Positions 46,380 through 57,671 of a stretch of 64,000 bases of DNA are shown in pieces. The position numbers and the translations under genes are program-made. The DNA is taken from contig JADDOH010004274.1 of assembly GCA_016648135.1 (NCBI GenBank), forward strand, positions 96,659 to 160,658, in the 5' to 3' direction. Origin of the DNA: Agrypnia vestita (lineage: Eukaryota; Arthropoda; Insecta; Trichoptera; Phryganeidae). Positions within the stretch are counted from its first letter, which is position 1. Each line of letters starts with the position of its first letter. The notes beneath the pieces are model-generated. The model did not search any database and was not told the origin of the DNA. It worked only from the letters and a program-made list of their open reading frames with translations.

Positions 46380-46645
46380 AAGAGAAATTCAAGCTTGGTA
46401 AAAGCAAATTATATCAGGCGACCCGGGAAAAATAGGAGACAGCGGAATATCCTTGTAAAATGTTGAAATATAACCTTTTACTTGATTCATATCGCTGAGA
46501 AAAAAGGCATTTTTTTCGCGAGTTCTTTTGCCAGAATAACATTTTTCATGCCAGTTTTCCGTCGCTCATAGAACGGAAACAGAAACAAAATGAGGAATTA
46601 TAACTAATGTTTCAAGTTCGTTTTGAAGCGGCACCCAAAACGGTT
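46380..46645. other. GC-richer unique block
   Basis: A complex stretch (ggcgacccgggaaaaat, ccagttttccgtcgctc) without repeat partners. Candidate regulatory DNA. Confidence 0.25.
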
Positions 46646-46649
46646 TAAT

Positions 46650-47120
46650 GAAGCCGAAGTACTTTTTAATTAATCTCACTTATTTTCTGATATTTTCAGG
46701 CGTTGTTTGAGATAGCTTTTAATTAATTTTGTGAAATATTTCTCTTGTACGTGTGTGTCTTCGTTTAATGGTATTGATATTGTTTTGAAGTGAAACAATT
46801 TATTTTTATTGAGATGTCTGAAAAATGGTATTCGGAATTTTTTTGTCAATCATTCAGAATATTTTCATATACACAACAGAATGTATGCATTACAAATAAC
46901 AATGAAATAATCCAGTCTAATAAATAATTCATAATGTTTTAATAATTTATTTGTATTATGTGTATGTATCAAGCAATCAAATGTCTATTTTTTATCCAAT
47001 AAACGCCGATTTATCGGTAATGAAATGAAAATTCACACAATATCACTTTAACGGTATTGATAATTGAAGTTAATATGATATTTCTTCATTGGTATTCATT
47101 TTAAAATTAATTGTCATCTG
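46650..47120. other. AT-rich intergenic DNA
   Basis: Nothing recognisable. Confidence 0.5.
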
Positions 47121-47127
47121 TTTAGAG

Positions 47128-47187
47128 TACTTAAGTCATTTTTGACCTTGTTTTGGATTGGATCCTTTTCCCGTAACTACGTCTAAT
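47128..47187 (+). repeat. Dispersed short repeat C, copy 2
   Basis: Partner of 22816-22877: acttaagtcattttt, ggatccttttc, gtaactacgt. Confidence 0.7.
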
Positions 47188-47189
47188 TA

Positions 47190-47495
47190 TTCTTATGAAC
47201 GTTCTACTCAGCACACGTCCGAAAATATATATTTTGCTTATATCGCTCACAGATGTCGCGTTCCGTAAAAAATAATCTTTTTGGCCGTGCGCAGTGCCTT
47301 GTGTACCCACATTCCAACCCATTCTAGAATACTCTGTCCAGTCAGGTAGTCGGTCTTTTCCGATTAGGAATGTTCCGGAACACTCGATGAAATATTTTTA
47401 TATCGTAACAATATTATTATGAAATCTTTTTGTTGCCACTAAACTCACCCCCGACCAATCTCAGTGATATTAATCCCTTCTTACACTATTTCCCT
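47190..47495. other. Intergenic, no gene recognised
   Basis: Moderately complex; nothing identified. Confidence 0.4.
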
Positions 47496-47499
47496 ATTT

Positions 47500-47765
47500 C
47501 CATTAACCTATAGTCCGCAGAACCTTTTCAGGTGAGGCAGAAGCCTCCAGACAGTAAGAATAATGAATGAAATAAATTTATCGCTGGGGAAAGAAAAAAG
47601 AAACGAGATTGTTCTAGCCAGAGGCCGAGTAGAGAAGTGGCACTTAGGATAGAAAGGCGACCGGAAGTAATTTATCCCGTCGCTGAAGTTTCCCGCCCAA
47701 ATTTTGGTATTTTTCCTCTTATTTAATCTTCTCCATCGTGTTCCCCCTACCACTTGTGTTTCATG
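47500..47765. other. GC-richer unique block
   Basis: A complex block, purine-rich in its middle (47580-47660), with an 81-aa minus-strand frame that is not recognised. Candidate regulatory DNA. Confidence 0.3.
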
Positions 47766-47769
47766 ATTT

Positions 47770-48165
47770 ATTTTCCTATATCGTAAGATACAAAATAATA
47801 ATTACTAGTCCTATTTGTAGACGTGGTTGTCCGTGGCGCAATTTAAAAGGTTGATTGAACCCAAAAACAGTGTATTTCCGCATTTTTATATATAATTCGA
47901 TAAATTCTTAAATTTTTTTTTACATTTAATTGGAAGAATTTCTTTAATGAACCTTTGTTACTTATTTATAAAACTAGTGCTCACATACTGACTAAAAGGA
48001 ATGATTGAGTACCTACCGGACGTTTTTGAAAGAAATATTTTTAGGCGTATTGGACCGACTCTAGACAATGGACCAAAGTCGCCAAAGCGCAAAAGTTACA
48101 AGAATGAGCTGTATTTATACATGGTTTAAGCAGCTAAACGTCACAAAATTTATAAAATTGGGAAG
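47770..48165. other. AT-rich intergenic DNA
   Basis: Nothing recognisable. Confidence 0.45.
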
Positions 48166-48170
48166 ACTAT

Positions 48171-48455
48171 GGTAAGCTGGGTCATGTAGAGAGAATTACT
48201 GAACAACAAGCACAGAGGTTCCTGCTGAATTCAAGACCAATAGAACAAAGGAGCTTGGGAAGGCCAAAATTAAGATGGAGCATCAACATCCTTAAAGACA
48301 TATCTACCTTGAAGCTTCTGAACTGGAGAGAGCTGCCGATAATCGACAAGATAAATCGACAAGACCGATATGAGTGGAGAAAAACTCTTGAGGCAAAAAA
48401 TCCACCCGGGTTTGCTGAGTCAAAAGTGATACTACTTATTTTATCTTATATGTAG
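48171..48455 (+). mobile_element. RTE-like LINE C-terminal frame, open
   Basis: An uninterrupted 94-codon frame reads GKLGHVERITEQQAQRF, LGRPKLRWSINILKDIS, LNWRELPI and EWRKTLEAKNPPG before the stop. This is the post-RT tail of an RTE-like LINE. The motif order GHVxRM, GRPxxRW, NWRELA, WRxxxEEAKxxPG is the family's. A short extra piece (IDKINRQ) sits before the final W motif. The frame is open, but the RT core is missing, so it is a truncated copy. Confidence 0.85.
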
Positions 48456-48459
48456 TCAG

Positions 48460-49090
48460 GGATTAAGAAGGTGATAAAAAATTGTACCTAAAATATAAAT
48501 TGCTTTTTGATAATTTTTAGTAGGTACCAAAGAAATGTATACATTTCATGAATTTGTACAAAACATTTTATAAAAAAATATTATAAAATGGATAAAATAT
48601 AATGAGAACTTTTTATGCTGTGCATTTTTTGTTTTCTGCGAAAAGAAAATAAATGTTGAAATCACGTTTTGTTAGGCCCTTTTTTATATCCAACTTTTTC
48701 GTGTAAAACGTTTTCCACTGCATCTTTTGTTGCATCAGGTTTTTTTTGCCACTATTTTTTTGTTGTTAGATATTTCACTAAATTTTGTTGGAAATATAAT
48801 AGTTAATTAATTTTAATTGATGGACATTAATGGAAAACACACGGACAACGATAAAAAATTGAACATAAAATTACGAATTTAATTAACACTTAAAAATTAC
48901 TTAACCATCCACGTAAATTTTCCAACAAAAATATGTTATGTTCTCGCAGAATAATTACTATTATCCATATAAAACACAAAAATTAAAAAAAAAAAAAAAT
49001 ATTGTGACAGATGCATTAATTTACTTCCTAAGTATTGTAGTTATTCTTTTTTTGGTGGCTGTCTGGTTATTGTACATTGGCAATCATGTT
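48460..49090. other. AT-rich intergenic DNA
   Basis: No gene is recognised. Confidence 0.5.
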
Positions 49091-49094
49091 GGAG

Positions 49095-49375
49095 ATCATT
49101 ATCTAGATAGAAGCTGTTCCAAATAGTTTGACCGTGGACTTCCTGAAACATTTCCTCAGGTTGTTCTGCCAGGATGTAAACAAATAAACTATGGTTTCCC
49201 ACTCCTTATCCTTGCACCTAGTAAACGGTGAAGCGGTTTCACGCGGATGCTTCATCTCGCTGCTTGCACTCGACGTGGAGAGGACGAGCATTAAAAATGC
49301 CGAATTGGGGGGCGAAAGTGTAGGGCTGATGTGGGATTTTTTGCTCATAAAACGGCCCTAGGTATGTGGTGGGTC
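49095..49375. other. GC-richer unique block
   Basis: A complex block (gaagcggtttcacgcgg, gaattggggggcgaaag) with no repeat partner. The 81-aa minus-strand frame is unrecognised. Candidate regulatory DNA. Confidence 0.35.
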
Positions 49376-49379
49376 CTTC

Positions 49380-49620
49380 CAGGATCTCTTCTGTTCATAA
49401 TTTTGTACTTCAAAATATTGCAATTTCCGTGTTTTGATTGTGTTTAGTATTTATGGATCTGCTATGGAGAAACATTAGCAAAACTGCAAAAAAAACGCTT
49501 CTGCGTTGTTAAAATAATCGTATAAACTATTTTTAAATCGCTTATTTTTTTATGAATAATCAACACTTATTTATTTTTCTTCAAAAATCACAAAATAATT
49601 TTCTGATGACATTATTAATA
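49380..49620. other. AT-rich intergenic DNA
   Basis: Nothing recognisable. Confidence 0.5.
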
Positions 49621-49708
49621 TGTTTAATAAAATAAACTTAGTTTTAACCCTTTTTATTTATTGAAAATATCAACATATTTCAAGGTCTATGGCTCTTCGT
49701 CAGGATAC

Positions 49709-49845
49709 AATTGTATACTAACAAAAATTAAATTCAAAAATTGAAGTATAGACAATCTTAATATTAAAAAAATTATATATGGAAAATAAATAATAATAAA
49801 GTACCTACTTAACATGAAAATAAATTTAAAAGATAACTATTTGTA
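49709..49845 (+). repeat. 137-bp direct repeat, left copy
   Basis: Identical by base-by-base reading to 50115-50251. Starts aattgtatactaac, ends aactatttgta. Confidence 0.95.
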
Positions 49846-50114
49846 AAAAGGAACTGGTTACTTAGTAAATTCAATTTACTATAAACACTTTTTCTTATTT
49901 CCAAAATTTCTTATTTATCAAACTGTGATTCTGTACAATTTTTATGTAAAATTTGTAGACCCTTATTAATATCAAAAGTATGATCCATAGCCAAAAATGG
50001 TTAAAAAATTCAGAAAAATTATTGCTATTTAAACACCTTAAGTGTTCCTTAATTCAAAATTTCTGCACGTTTTATGTTTGAAGAAAAAGTATTGATGTAT
50101 GTTACAAAGTGTTA

Positions 50115-50251
50115 AATTGTATACTAACAAAAATTAAATTCAAAAATTGAAGTATAGACAATCTTAATATTAAAAAAATTATATATGGAAAATAAATAAT
50201 AATAAAGTACCTACTTAACATGAAAATAAATTTAAAAGATAACTATTTGTA
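50115..50251 (+). repeat. 137-bp direct repeat, right copy
   Basis: Partner of 49709-49845. The perfect identity in AT-rich DNA points to recent duplication or gene conversion. Confidence 0.95.
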
Positions 50252-50339
50252 CCCTGACGAAGGGGCCATAGGCCTTGAAACATGTTGATATTTTCGATAT
50301 AAAAATGTGGTGAAAACTAAGTTTATTTTATTAATCATA

Positions 50340-51180
50340 TAAAGCTTATTTCGTTTGGGCGACTTAAATAATCTGAATGTTCCTTTACGTCCATAAATCT
50401 TGATAAATTCACATCGCACAAACAACGCGATGTTATCATCTCCGTACATTCATTTGGCAGAAGGCGAATCTGAATTATAAATCTTTGCTTCGCCGATTTT
50501 AAAGCAAAAAGTTTGCCATCTCTAATTCAACTGAACAAGAGAATTCATCATGGCTGAACTTCACAATAGACACAAAGGACTAGAAATATAATATAATTTA
50601 TATCTCAAAGCGTCTCAGCATTTTTACTTGAATATTTGAAATATTTATTGAGTAGATATTTTTGTAAAGCACTGCGAATTATAGCTAGAGTTTCTGGGCG
50701 TAGTAGAACAAGTAAAATTCTTATATAATCACTAACACGCTAGTTTCTAGAATATTATATTTGATAAAAACTTTTTTAATTGTTGTGAACCTATGAAAAA
50801 AAAAAATTGTTTCGAACTTCTTCTTTCTCTTTCGTATCAGGGGGACACATCTAAGTTTGTGAGCCAGTCTAGGGCTTCAGGCAAAGAGGTTATAATACAC
50901 AGAGAAGAAATCCTGCTGGTGACATGAAACTCTAGTGATGACAAGGCCAACCATCTTTCGAATCGACCGTTTAGTCATTTATGATGCTTCGTACAGGCCA
51001 CACGCCAGCTCGTTTTCGAAAAAAAAATCGCCTTTTAAGTGGTAAAATTATTCAAATTGGCGACGTACTCTGTCAGAAATTGTTTATCATGCTCCAATAA
51101 ACTATCAAAACTAACATATAATATAGGATTTCAGGATCAGAAGTATTTTTCAATTATTAAATTTTTCAGTCACTGAAACA
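50340..51180. other. Intergenic, no gene recognised
   Basis: The 68-aa minus-strand frame (50243-50449) overlaps the PLE-like end and is not meaningful. Nothing else recognised. Confidence 0.45.
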
Positions 51181-51189
51181 TACCCACCG

Positions 51190-51292
51190 ATAAAAAAATT
51201 TTTATAAAAAATGCTTCAACTTTGCTTAATAAAGGTTTCTTCTATATTTTTGACTCATTATCAAGGCAGGAATCCACCTGTAAAGTTTTTGC
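51190..51292 (-). repeat. Foldback family F1, partial copy
   Basis: The minus strand reads ctttacaggtggattcctg then ccttgataatgagtc, matching the outer arm of the 58.6 kb element and the 0.4 kb copy. Confidence 0.55.
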
Positions 51293-51294
51293 TC

Positions 51295-51880
51295 TTATCT
51301 ATGAGGTACCCTACATATTGACAGAAGGAGCAAAGAAACTTTCTAAAAATGCTATTCGAACGAAAACTGACTTAAGGTGTTGCCATAAGAATCGCCTTTA
51401 TATTCGGGCATTTGCGAGAGCTGCCGAAGGTTGACGAATCTTTGTATCCCCCAGCCACACACCCATGGGTCTAAACTTTGAGGGCTTCACTCGTTGCCAT
51501 ACAAAATGTGGCATAATTCATCTCTATGCGTTATAATCTCTTTGGCTTCAGGAGTCTGCGGACCCTGTGGACCTCTTCAGTTCCGCCGGGGAATGGGTGG
51601 AGCGGGCAATCGTTGACCACATTTTCGGTGGGCTGCACCGCACCGCATTCACACATCGATGACTCATTAAGGCCCCACATATGCACTATGTGAGCGCAAT
51701 GGCTATGAATTTAAATACATGCATATAATGAAACGAGCCACTAATTCCACTGGGATGAACCTATGCGAGATGAGGAACTTCACAACAAAAATGAGAAAAA
51801 ATATTATATAAATTAATTATTTTCTTAGATATTGTAACTATGTTCCGGAATCAAGTATACTTATATTATCCCAATTATTA
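51295..51880. other. GC-richer intergenic DNA
   Basis: The part at 51360-51720 is more complex (gtggacctcttcagttcc, gaatgggtggagcggg) with no recognised product. The 51735-51825 stretch (gatgaacctatgcgag, atgagaaaaaatatt) resembles 53290-53345 (gatgaaccaatgccgag, atgagaacaaaata), a small dispersed repeat. Confidence 0.4.
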
Positions 51881-51892
51881 TAAATTCCTTGT

Positions 51893-52170
51893 TCGTCTGT
51901 CTGTTTGTCTACCACCGTAACTTCGTGTAACGTCCTTACACGAAGTTACGGTGGTAGACAAACAGATTCGTAATTTTATTCGAATTCACAGCCTAAAAAA
52001 CAAATTAAACGGACAGAGATGGGGCTTGAACCCCGGGCCAGCAAATTCAAACCGAGCTCTCTACGCATGTTGCCACTTCGTGAACAGCAAAATACGATAC
52101 CTAAATATGTACTAGGGCTTAGCAAAGACGCGAACTAATGTTTCGTCGTTTTTGACGGGTTACAGCTAGT
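51893..52170 (-). mobile_element. Composite repeat H, copy 3
   Basis: From left: tctgtctgtttgtct, a large palindrome, attcgaattcacagcc, then the tRNA-like region with ggggcttgaaccccggg (B box on the minus strand, near 52020), and the right end tttttgacgggttacagctag. Like copy 2 it ends CTAG followed by T. Confidence 0.65.
51900..51966. repeat. 31-bp perfect palindromic hairpin
   Basis: The arm 51900-51930 (contains gtctaccaccgtaactt) is exactly complementary to 51936-51966 with a 5-base loop (cgtcc). Confidence 0.97.
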
Positions 52171-52174
52171 TAAT

Positions 52175-53950
52175 AACTAACATAATTGCGAATTAAAGAA
52201 TAGGTATGCTATCTGTAAAAAAGGATAAAATATGGAAGAAGTGTCTAAATTATATGCATGTTCCCATATATGAAATATTACAGTTTTAAAAGGATAAAAA
52301 TAAACTAAATATAAATAAAAAATATAAATATAAATAAATACTGGTAAAAGTCATAGGAGCATGACGTTGAATAAGAATTCAACGAAACGTCGAGAATAGT
52401 TTCTCGGAAAAACACATGGTTCGTATAAAATATCCGCAACCAGTTACAGTTAAACTGATACTTGTTTTCTAAAGTTAGGTACTTGTGCACCTGCAGTTAA
52501 CAATACAATCAATAATGTTGTCAGTACAAATAAAAGTAAGATCTCCACAGGCCTCGTTAAAATAGACACCAAAAATATTTCGATGTATAGTAGATATACA
52601 CAATAGAATACAGTATACAAAATTTCAATAGAATACAGTATACAAAATTTCGTTCAGTTTATAAAATATATTTAAAAATAAAATTAAAATATCATAAATC
52701 AAATAACGGGTATAAAAGCAAAGGCAGCAATATACACAAAAATTTTAAAAAATGTATTGAATGCAGTCACCAAGGATTACTAAAAAATCTCAAATTCAGT
52801 ACATTATAAATTAATAATCTTAGATTAGCATTACCCGCCTTTACTTTTATACCTTTTATACACATTGCATTAAAAAAATAGAAAAATAATCAGTAAGTAT
52901 CAATTCTTTGTCGACTGACTATATTTGTGTGATCGGGAGATATATATCACTTGATTCCCTTATCTTACATTTCGGTACCAAAGTCTCCCACGTGAATTTA
53001 TCGGATGGCTCAAACATCTTCCTAAGGAAAGGAATCCTTTGTATATCCTCAATATTTAAACAATGAACCTATCGAACGCCTTATGATCTACGCTTATGTC
53101 GATATATGAATTTTTCTCTCTACTTTACTAGTAAGTGATATTTTTAAAAAAATATATTAAATGTAATCCTAAGAATTCATTATTCTGAAAAAGCAAAAAC
53201 TCCCTTAATAAATATTATCATTTTATTTTATTTTTTATTTATCCTGAACTTAAAACATGTTTGTTAGAAAAAGAGCCGCTCATCTCACTAAGATGAACCA
53301 ATGCCGAGACGAGCACCTAACATTAGAATGAGAACAAAATACTATACAAATTAAATCGATTAATTGTAGATATAAATATGAAAAATGGATACAAAATAAC
53401 AAATAGATATTATTGAATGAAAATCGATATCGAAACTAAAAAAGAATATATATTTAAAAAAATTATATGTATTTTCGCGTAGGTATGTGAAATAATGAAA
53501 AAATACAGTTCAATGAGCAAATAAATGAATTATGACCAGCTTCTGCAATTTGGTATTTGTTCAATATATATAAAAAATATTACTTATTTATTTAAGCTCT
53601 GTCCCACACTGACCTTTTTACCTTTTGAAGATTCTCAAATGGTGTTATTTCAATATCTTCATTAATGTTTATAAAAATTACATTGCAGATATGAATTGAG
53701 ATATATCGGTTGATATTTGCTTGTTTTTTGTTTTATATCGAATAACCACTCCGCGCCCTTGAAGACTATCGCGCTACAATCCAATCGAGTTCACTTCGCG
53801 GTCTGCGCTAAAATACAGTGGCGGTACTACATCTTAAGAAAAATTATTTTTTATTTATTTTATTTTATCTTTTTCAAGATATCAATAAAAAATATTTATG
53901 TATATGTGTTTTGTAATATTTTCCTGCTCTTAAGTAACATGTAATTGTTT
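52175..53950. other. Very AT-rich intergenic DNA
   Basis: No gene is recognised. There is a short direct repeat at about 52602-52650 (caatagaatacagtatac twice). A GC-richer patch at 53740-53820 has no product. Confidence 0.5.
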
Positions 53951-53957
53951 CTAATTT

Positions 53958-54278
53958 TTACTCCCTTTCTTTTAACTCATAGCGTCTGCTTGTCTGCTTG
54001 TCGGTTTGTCTGCCGAAAAATCTTTGGATCGATTTTTAACCTCTTTTCCCGTGATCCAATCAAGCTGAAACTTTGCAGGCAGACTTGTGGCGACGATAAA
54101 AATAATATAACAAATTTTCGTTTTAAAAATTTTAATAATTATAGTATAATTATGGATTTTTGAAAATTTTAACGATTTATATATTGTTTAATTTTCGATT
54201 CCGACGCGTGGAGTAGGCGCGAAACCTGATATAATGAGAAAGGGAGTATAATAAAAACTTGGTTTTTATGGGTTAGTT
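53958..54278 (+). mobile_element. MITE family M1, copy 4 (most complete)
   Basis: Starts tttactccctttcttttaac and carries gagaaagggagtataat near the right end (54236-54252), giving short inverted ends actccctttc/gaaagggagt. The core has gcgtctgcttgtctgc, tttggatcgattttta and aatcaagctgaaactttg. The right end aacttggtttttatgggtta occurs reversed at the left of copies 1 and 3, so it belongs to the element. No coding capacity. Confidence 0.8.
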
Positions 54279-54284
54279 ATTTTA

Positions 54285-54405
54285 GTGATTTATTTCACTT
54301 TGAATTATTTTGTTCGCGGATTTTTAAATTTAGTGGAGCTCCTACAATACGAAGTAGGTTCGTCAGAAAATTCTTCTCATTAAGTTATTTTAATCAAATT
54401 ATAAT
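54285..54405. other. AT-rich intergenic DNA
   Basis: Nothing recognisable. Confidence 0.5.
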
Positions 54406-54411
54406 ACTATA

Positions 54412-54520
54412 TAACATAAATACCAACACAATGAGACAATGTGCGTCGGAATTAGTATGTTCACGGCTTACACATAATAATTCGATTGTCTTTCTTAAAT
54501 GGAAAGAGGTATACGTGGAT
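54412..54520 (+). repeat. Single arm of foldback family F2
   Basis: Matches the right arm at 63.44-63.52 kb (caatgtgcgtcg, cggcttacacat, aattcgattgtctttc). The left arm is absent. Confidence 0.65.
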
Positions 54521-54524
54521 ATAG

Positions 54525-55390
54525 TTTTGGCTTCCACGTGAGTTCCATGTATTTGGTCTTCCGTTGATTTTTCTGATTTATCTGACCCAAATTTTTGGCA
54601 AATCTTTTAAGTTTTATAAAGGTATTACGTAAGACTTAGAATAATGAAATGATACACCTAATAATCGAAATTTTATCCATCGATCTACAATTTGTAAACG
54701 CCATAACGTTATTGATTTATAATGTTCTTTTTAATCCTATACTTTATAATGTTCTCTTTAATCCTTACTCACTTCAGTACCTGAAATCTAAATTCAATAT
54801 TCTATGAAATCACGGTATTTCACTCCGTTCAGCTAACAATACTTTATTATCCTTCCATATTCATCATGCTAAGTGCTTCAGCCCCTAATTCGAAGTGCTT
54901 TCGGCTAGGCTGTAGAATCAACTATGCATAAACATCACATGATTATAGATCATAACTCCCTTCAAAAACAGATGTTAGAACAATTTTACGTTTCGCATAA
55001 CCATAACAATGTTATAATAGGATATTGTGTTATTTATACAATGTTATAACAATGTCCCATTATACTATGCTAACTTTTGAAGATATTTATAAGGAAAATT
55101 TGTTTCCAGAGATAATGAGGGTGAATTTGTGTGACCTTCTGTAGATTTTTAGCATTAAAAAATACCAACCAGGTAGCGAATGACCAGGATCGTTATATAA
55201 CATAAGTTATAACTTTAAAACTGGTTGTGGGTAAGTGGTGAATCCACCCTCATTTCCCAAAATCTTGTTGAAACATTCTGTCCCCATCGTCCCTGCAACA
55301 CTGTACACCGGGAATCGATTGACCAACAAAATTTTGTGGTTAGTTGCAAAAAAATTACAACTAGTAACTAATGAGTAAATAAATATGTTT
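54525..55390. other. AT-rich intergenic DNA
   Basis: No gene is recognised. Confidence 0.5.
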
Positions 55391-55464
55391 AAATTGTCAT
55401 ATACCTTTGTTATATAAATGTAATTTTGTAAAAAAATGTAATAAATAATTTAAAATATAGTAAT

Positions 55465-55690
55465 CTACAAAACAATGGTCCGCGAGCCGCCCTTGCGTCC
55501 AGACTCCCATGCAATTTCTGTAGGCGCGGTCCACCAGGCGGTATGTGGTGGACTGTACCCAGCCGAGTATACGTATACGGTGTAGTGCGCTGGTGTACGA
55601 CGAATAAAAATACGTTCTGTTCCAAAACTGGTTTGACGACAACGAAAGCGAAACTGCGGATATCCTTGTTTGAAAAAACTCACCATGGCT
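55465..55690 (-). CDS. Unidentified 73-aa frame in GC-richer DNA
   Basis: A minus-strand frame from an ATG at 55684-55686 to a stop near 55465 reads MVSFFKQGYPQFRFRCRQ, then GTERIFIRRTPAHYTVYVY, then AWESGRKGGSRTIVL. It lies in about 50% GC DNA inside an AT-rich region, with even use of GC-ending codons. Two other minus frames overlap the same DNA, so composition alone may explain it. I do not recognise a family. It could be a terminal exon, since AT-rich, stop-laden DNA follows directly, or non-coding regulatory DNA. Confidence 0.25.
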
Positions 55691-55699
55691 TATGAAATT

Positions 55700-56215
55700 G
55701 CATTGTGCGAGGGCAAGAACCTTTGGTTTGCGGGTGACCCGATGTTCTCGTCAAGCTTTGTGTTACTACCCGGGTACTTTGGTACCCATTTTCGATTTCA
55801 AGTTTAAATAATTTTATTTATAAACGCCATCATCCGTTTGGATCTCCATTATTTAAATTATTTGGGAGGGATGGAAATAAAGGGAAGACGGACATTGCTA
55901 TGAGAAGTAGTGACTTTCTCAAAAGCTATTTGACCACTGTCTAAATATCAATTTGTGAAATACAAAACAAAAATATTGTATGTGGGAACGCCCATCTAAG
56001 TTGAGTACCCGGGTACCTTGAGTAGCAACTAGTGTGAAAAATTCCAGGTAATAACATAATGGTTAAATCAAAATGTGCTTCGTGTAAAATATTCATTAAT
56101 AAAAATCATTACTCAAATAAATTACATGAATCAATTTGATAAACTTACAACTAATAATGCTGGAATGTGAAGATGATACACTAGCAAAAATTCCGTATTA
56201 GTCTCTTTGCTCAGC
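55700..56215. other. Intergenic, paired CCCGGGTAC motifs
   Basis: The motif acccgggtac occurs near 55768 and 56008 with further ggtacc near 55778 and 56014. No gene is recognised. Confidence 0.35.
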
Positions 56216-56219
56216 TCCA

Positions 56220-56470
56220 TATCAGTTCAGATGATCTGGGGATATAATTTCAGCCCATTTCACATCCTCCAACCGGAGATGTCGGATCAATGCTCATTAT
56301 TCCTCCTTGGCGCAAGCTGCTAGCGGAGCGGACATGTTTACATTTGATATGAAAAAGGCAAATGATGTGATCGTGATCAAATTTCACATACGTGGCCGCA
56401 GTTGTTCCAACTTTAAGCTCGTATGCGCAGAAGTTAGTATGACAACTTTAAAGCCGCGTGTATTATGACG
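56220..56470. other. GC-richer unique block
   Basis: A complex block (ggcgcaagctgctagcgg, tacgtggccgcagttg) with no repeat partner. Candidate regulatory DNA. Confidence 0.3.
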
Positions 56471-56474
56471 AAAA

Positions 56475-57335
56475 TAAAGATAATTTTTGACTCTCGTATT
56501 ATTTTTTGTAAAGTTAAAAATTGCCTAGCTCACCAAAACACGTGTTAATCTTTTCGACAGCCAGTAATAAAGTGAGCATCTAATATGCTTGCCATTTTAA
56601 ATATACTTGAAGGACAAGTGTATTAACACAACAAATAAAGATGGGTTTTTGCCTCACTTTCCAAATAAAGGTGGGTTCTTACGATATTGATATGGATTAA
56701 AGAATTCTGTTTTTGATGGAGGGAAAGTAAGTAAGCGCCCACGCTTTTATTTGGAGAATGAGGCAAAAAAATTTTGCCCGAAAATTATTTTCTTACTTTT
56801 TAGTACAATAAAATATAAGCGTGGTTATTTAAAAACTTTTTTTTTTATGTAGTATAATTTTCTAATTTTACTACTTTTTCAGTCTTAATATCACTCAGCG
56901 TATAAAAATACTTCGGTATGAAACTAAATCCATCCTTTTGTGGGCCCATTAACTTATTTCCCATATAAAACTTTGATTAACTGATTGATTAGTGAATCAT
57001 ATTTATTCGTGTATTGGTATTTAAAATACGTCTGTGTGCAAAATTTAATCTTGATTGTACATTGAGGGTGAAATATCGATTATATGATTGCGTCCAGACA
57101 AATGGACAAGTGTGTACCTACAGCCTGAGAAATTTGATCGAACCTCGTTGAACTAATTTATAACCTATTAATGTCTCTCTCTATTCAAGACATCACTCAT
57201 TGCCGCATGTATCTTGCAATATTTATTATTCGGACTTGTTTCATAACCGTTGTGATATTCTATTTAGCGATCAGACAGTTTTCACATACCTACTTTCACT
57301 GAATCTTCTCTCACGGGAAAGATGAAGCGGTTTAT
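56475..57335. other. AT-rich intergenic DNA
   Basis: No gene is recognised. Confidence 0.45.
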
Positions 57336-57339
57336 TGCG

Positions 57340-57610
57340 TCCGTGTATTGTTTCAGTCACGGTTGCCCACACCATAAAAGTGCACTCGAGAATCGAGTGT
57401 TTTGATTTGCAATCCGATCCGGCGCGGGCGGCGCAGCACCAGCGCCCACTGCGCTAGGAACACTTCTTCGCGCTAGATGTGGAACACTAACGTATGACAC
57501 CGGGTTATGTAATCCAGCGGACCACTTGCTGGCCATTGTGCTAGAAAGTTATCACTTTATCGACAACCTTAAGGGCCTTGCCTATGTGCTTACCTATCGT
57601 GAGTATGTTA
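57340..57610. other. GC-richer unique block
   Basis: A core at 57415-57480 (ggcgcgggcggcgcagc) and an inverted actcgagaatcgagt (57385). No recognised frame. Candidate regulatory DNA. Confidence 0.35.
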
Positions 57611-57636
57611 AAAATACGTGAATCCTTGAATGTGTT

Positions 57637-57656
57637 TATATATATATATATATATA
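57637..57656. repeat. (TA)10 microsatellite
   Basis: Uninterrupted TA dinucleotides. Confidence 0.95.
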
Positions 57657-57671
57657 ACTAAGACAACACAT

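Larger units (their letters stand above)
49624..50335 (-). mobile_element. PLE-like element with direct and inverted repeats
   Basis: Terminal inverted repeats of about 80 bp (left 49624-49706, right 50252-50335) share ataaacttagtttt, aaaatatcaacat, tttcaagg and cttcgtcagg. Inside, a 137-bp direct repeat (49709-49845 and 50115-50251) appears identical, offset 406. Between the copies, the minus strand (about 49985 to 49855) reads DHTFDINKGLQILH and ESQFDK with stops. This resembles the tail after the GIY-YIG domain of Penelope-like elements, which are known for pseudo-LTRs in direct and inverted order. No RT or GIY-YIG core is present. Confidence 0.6.
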
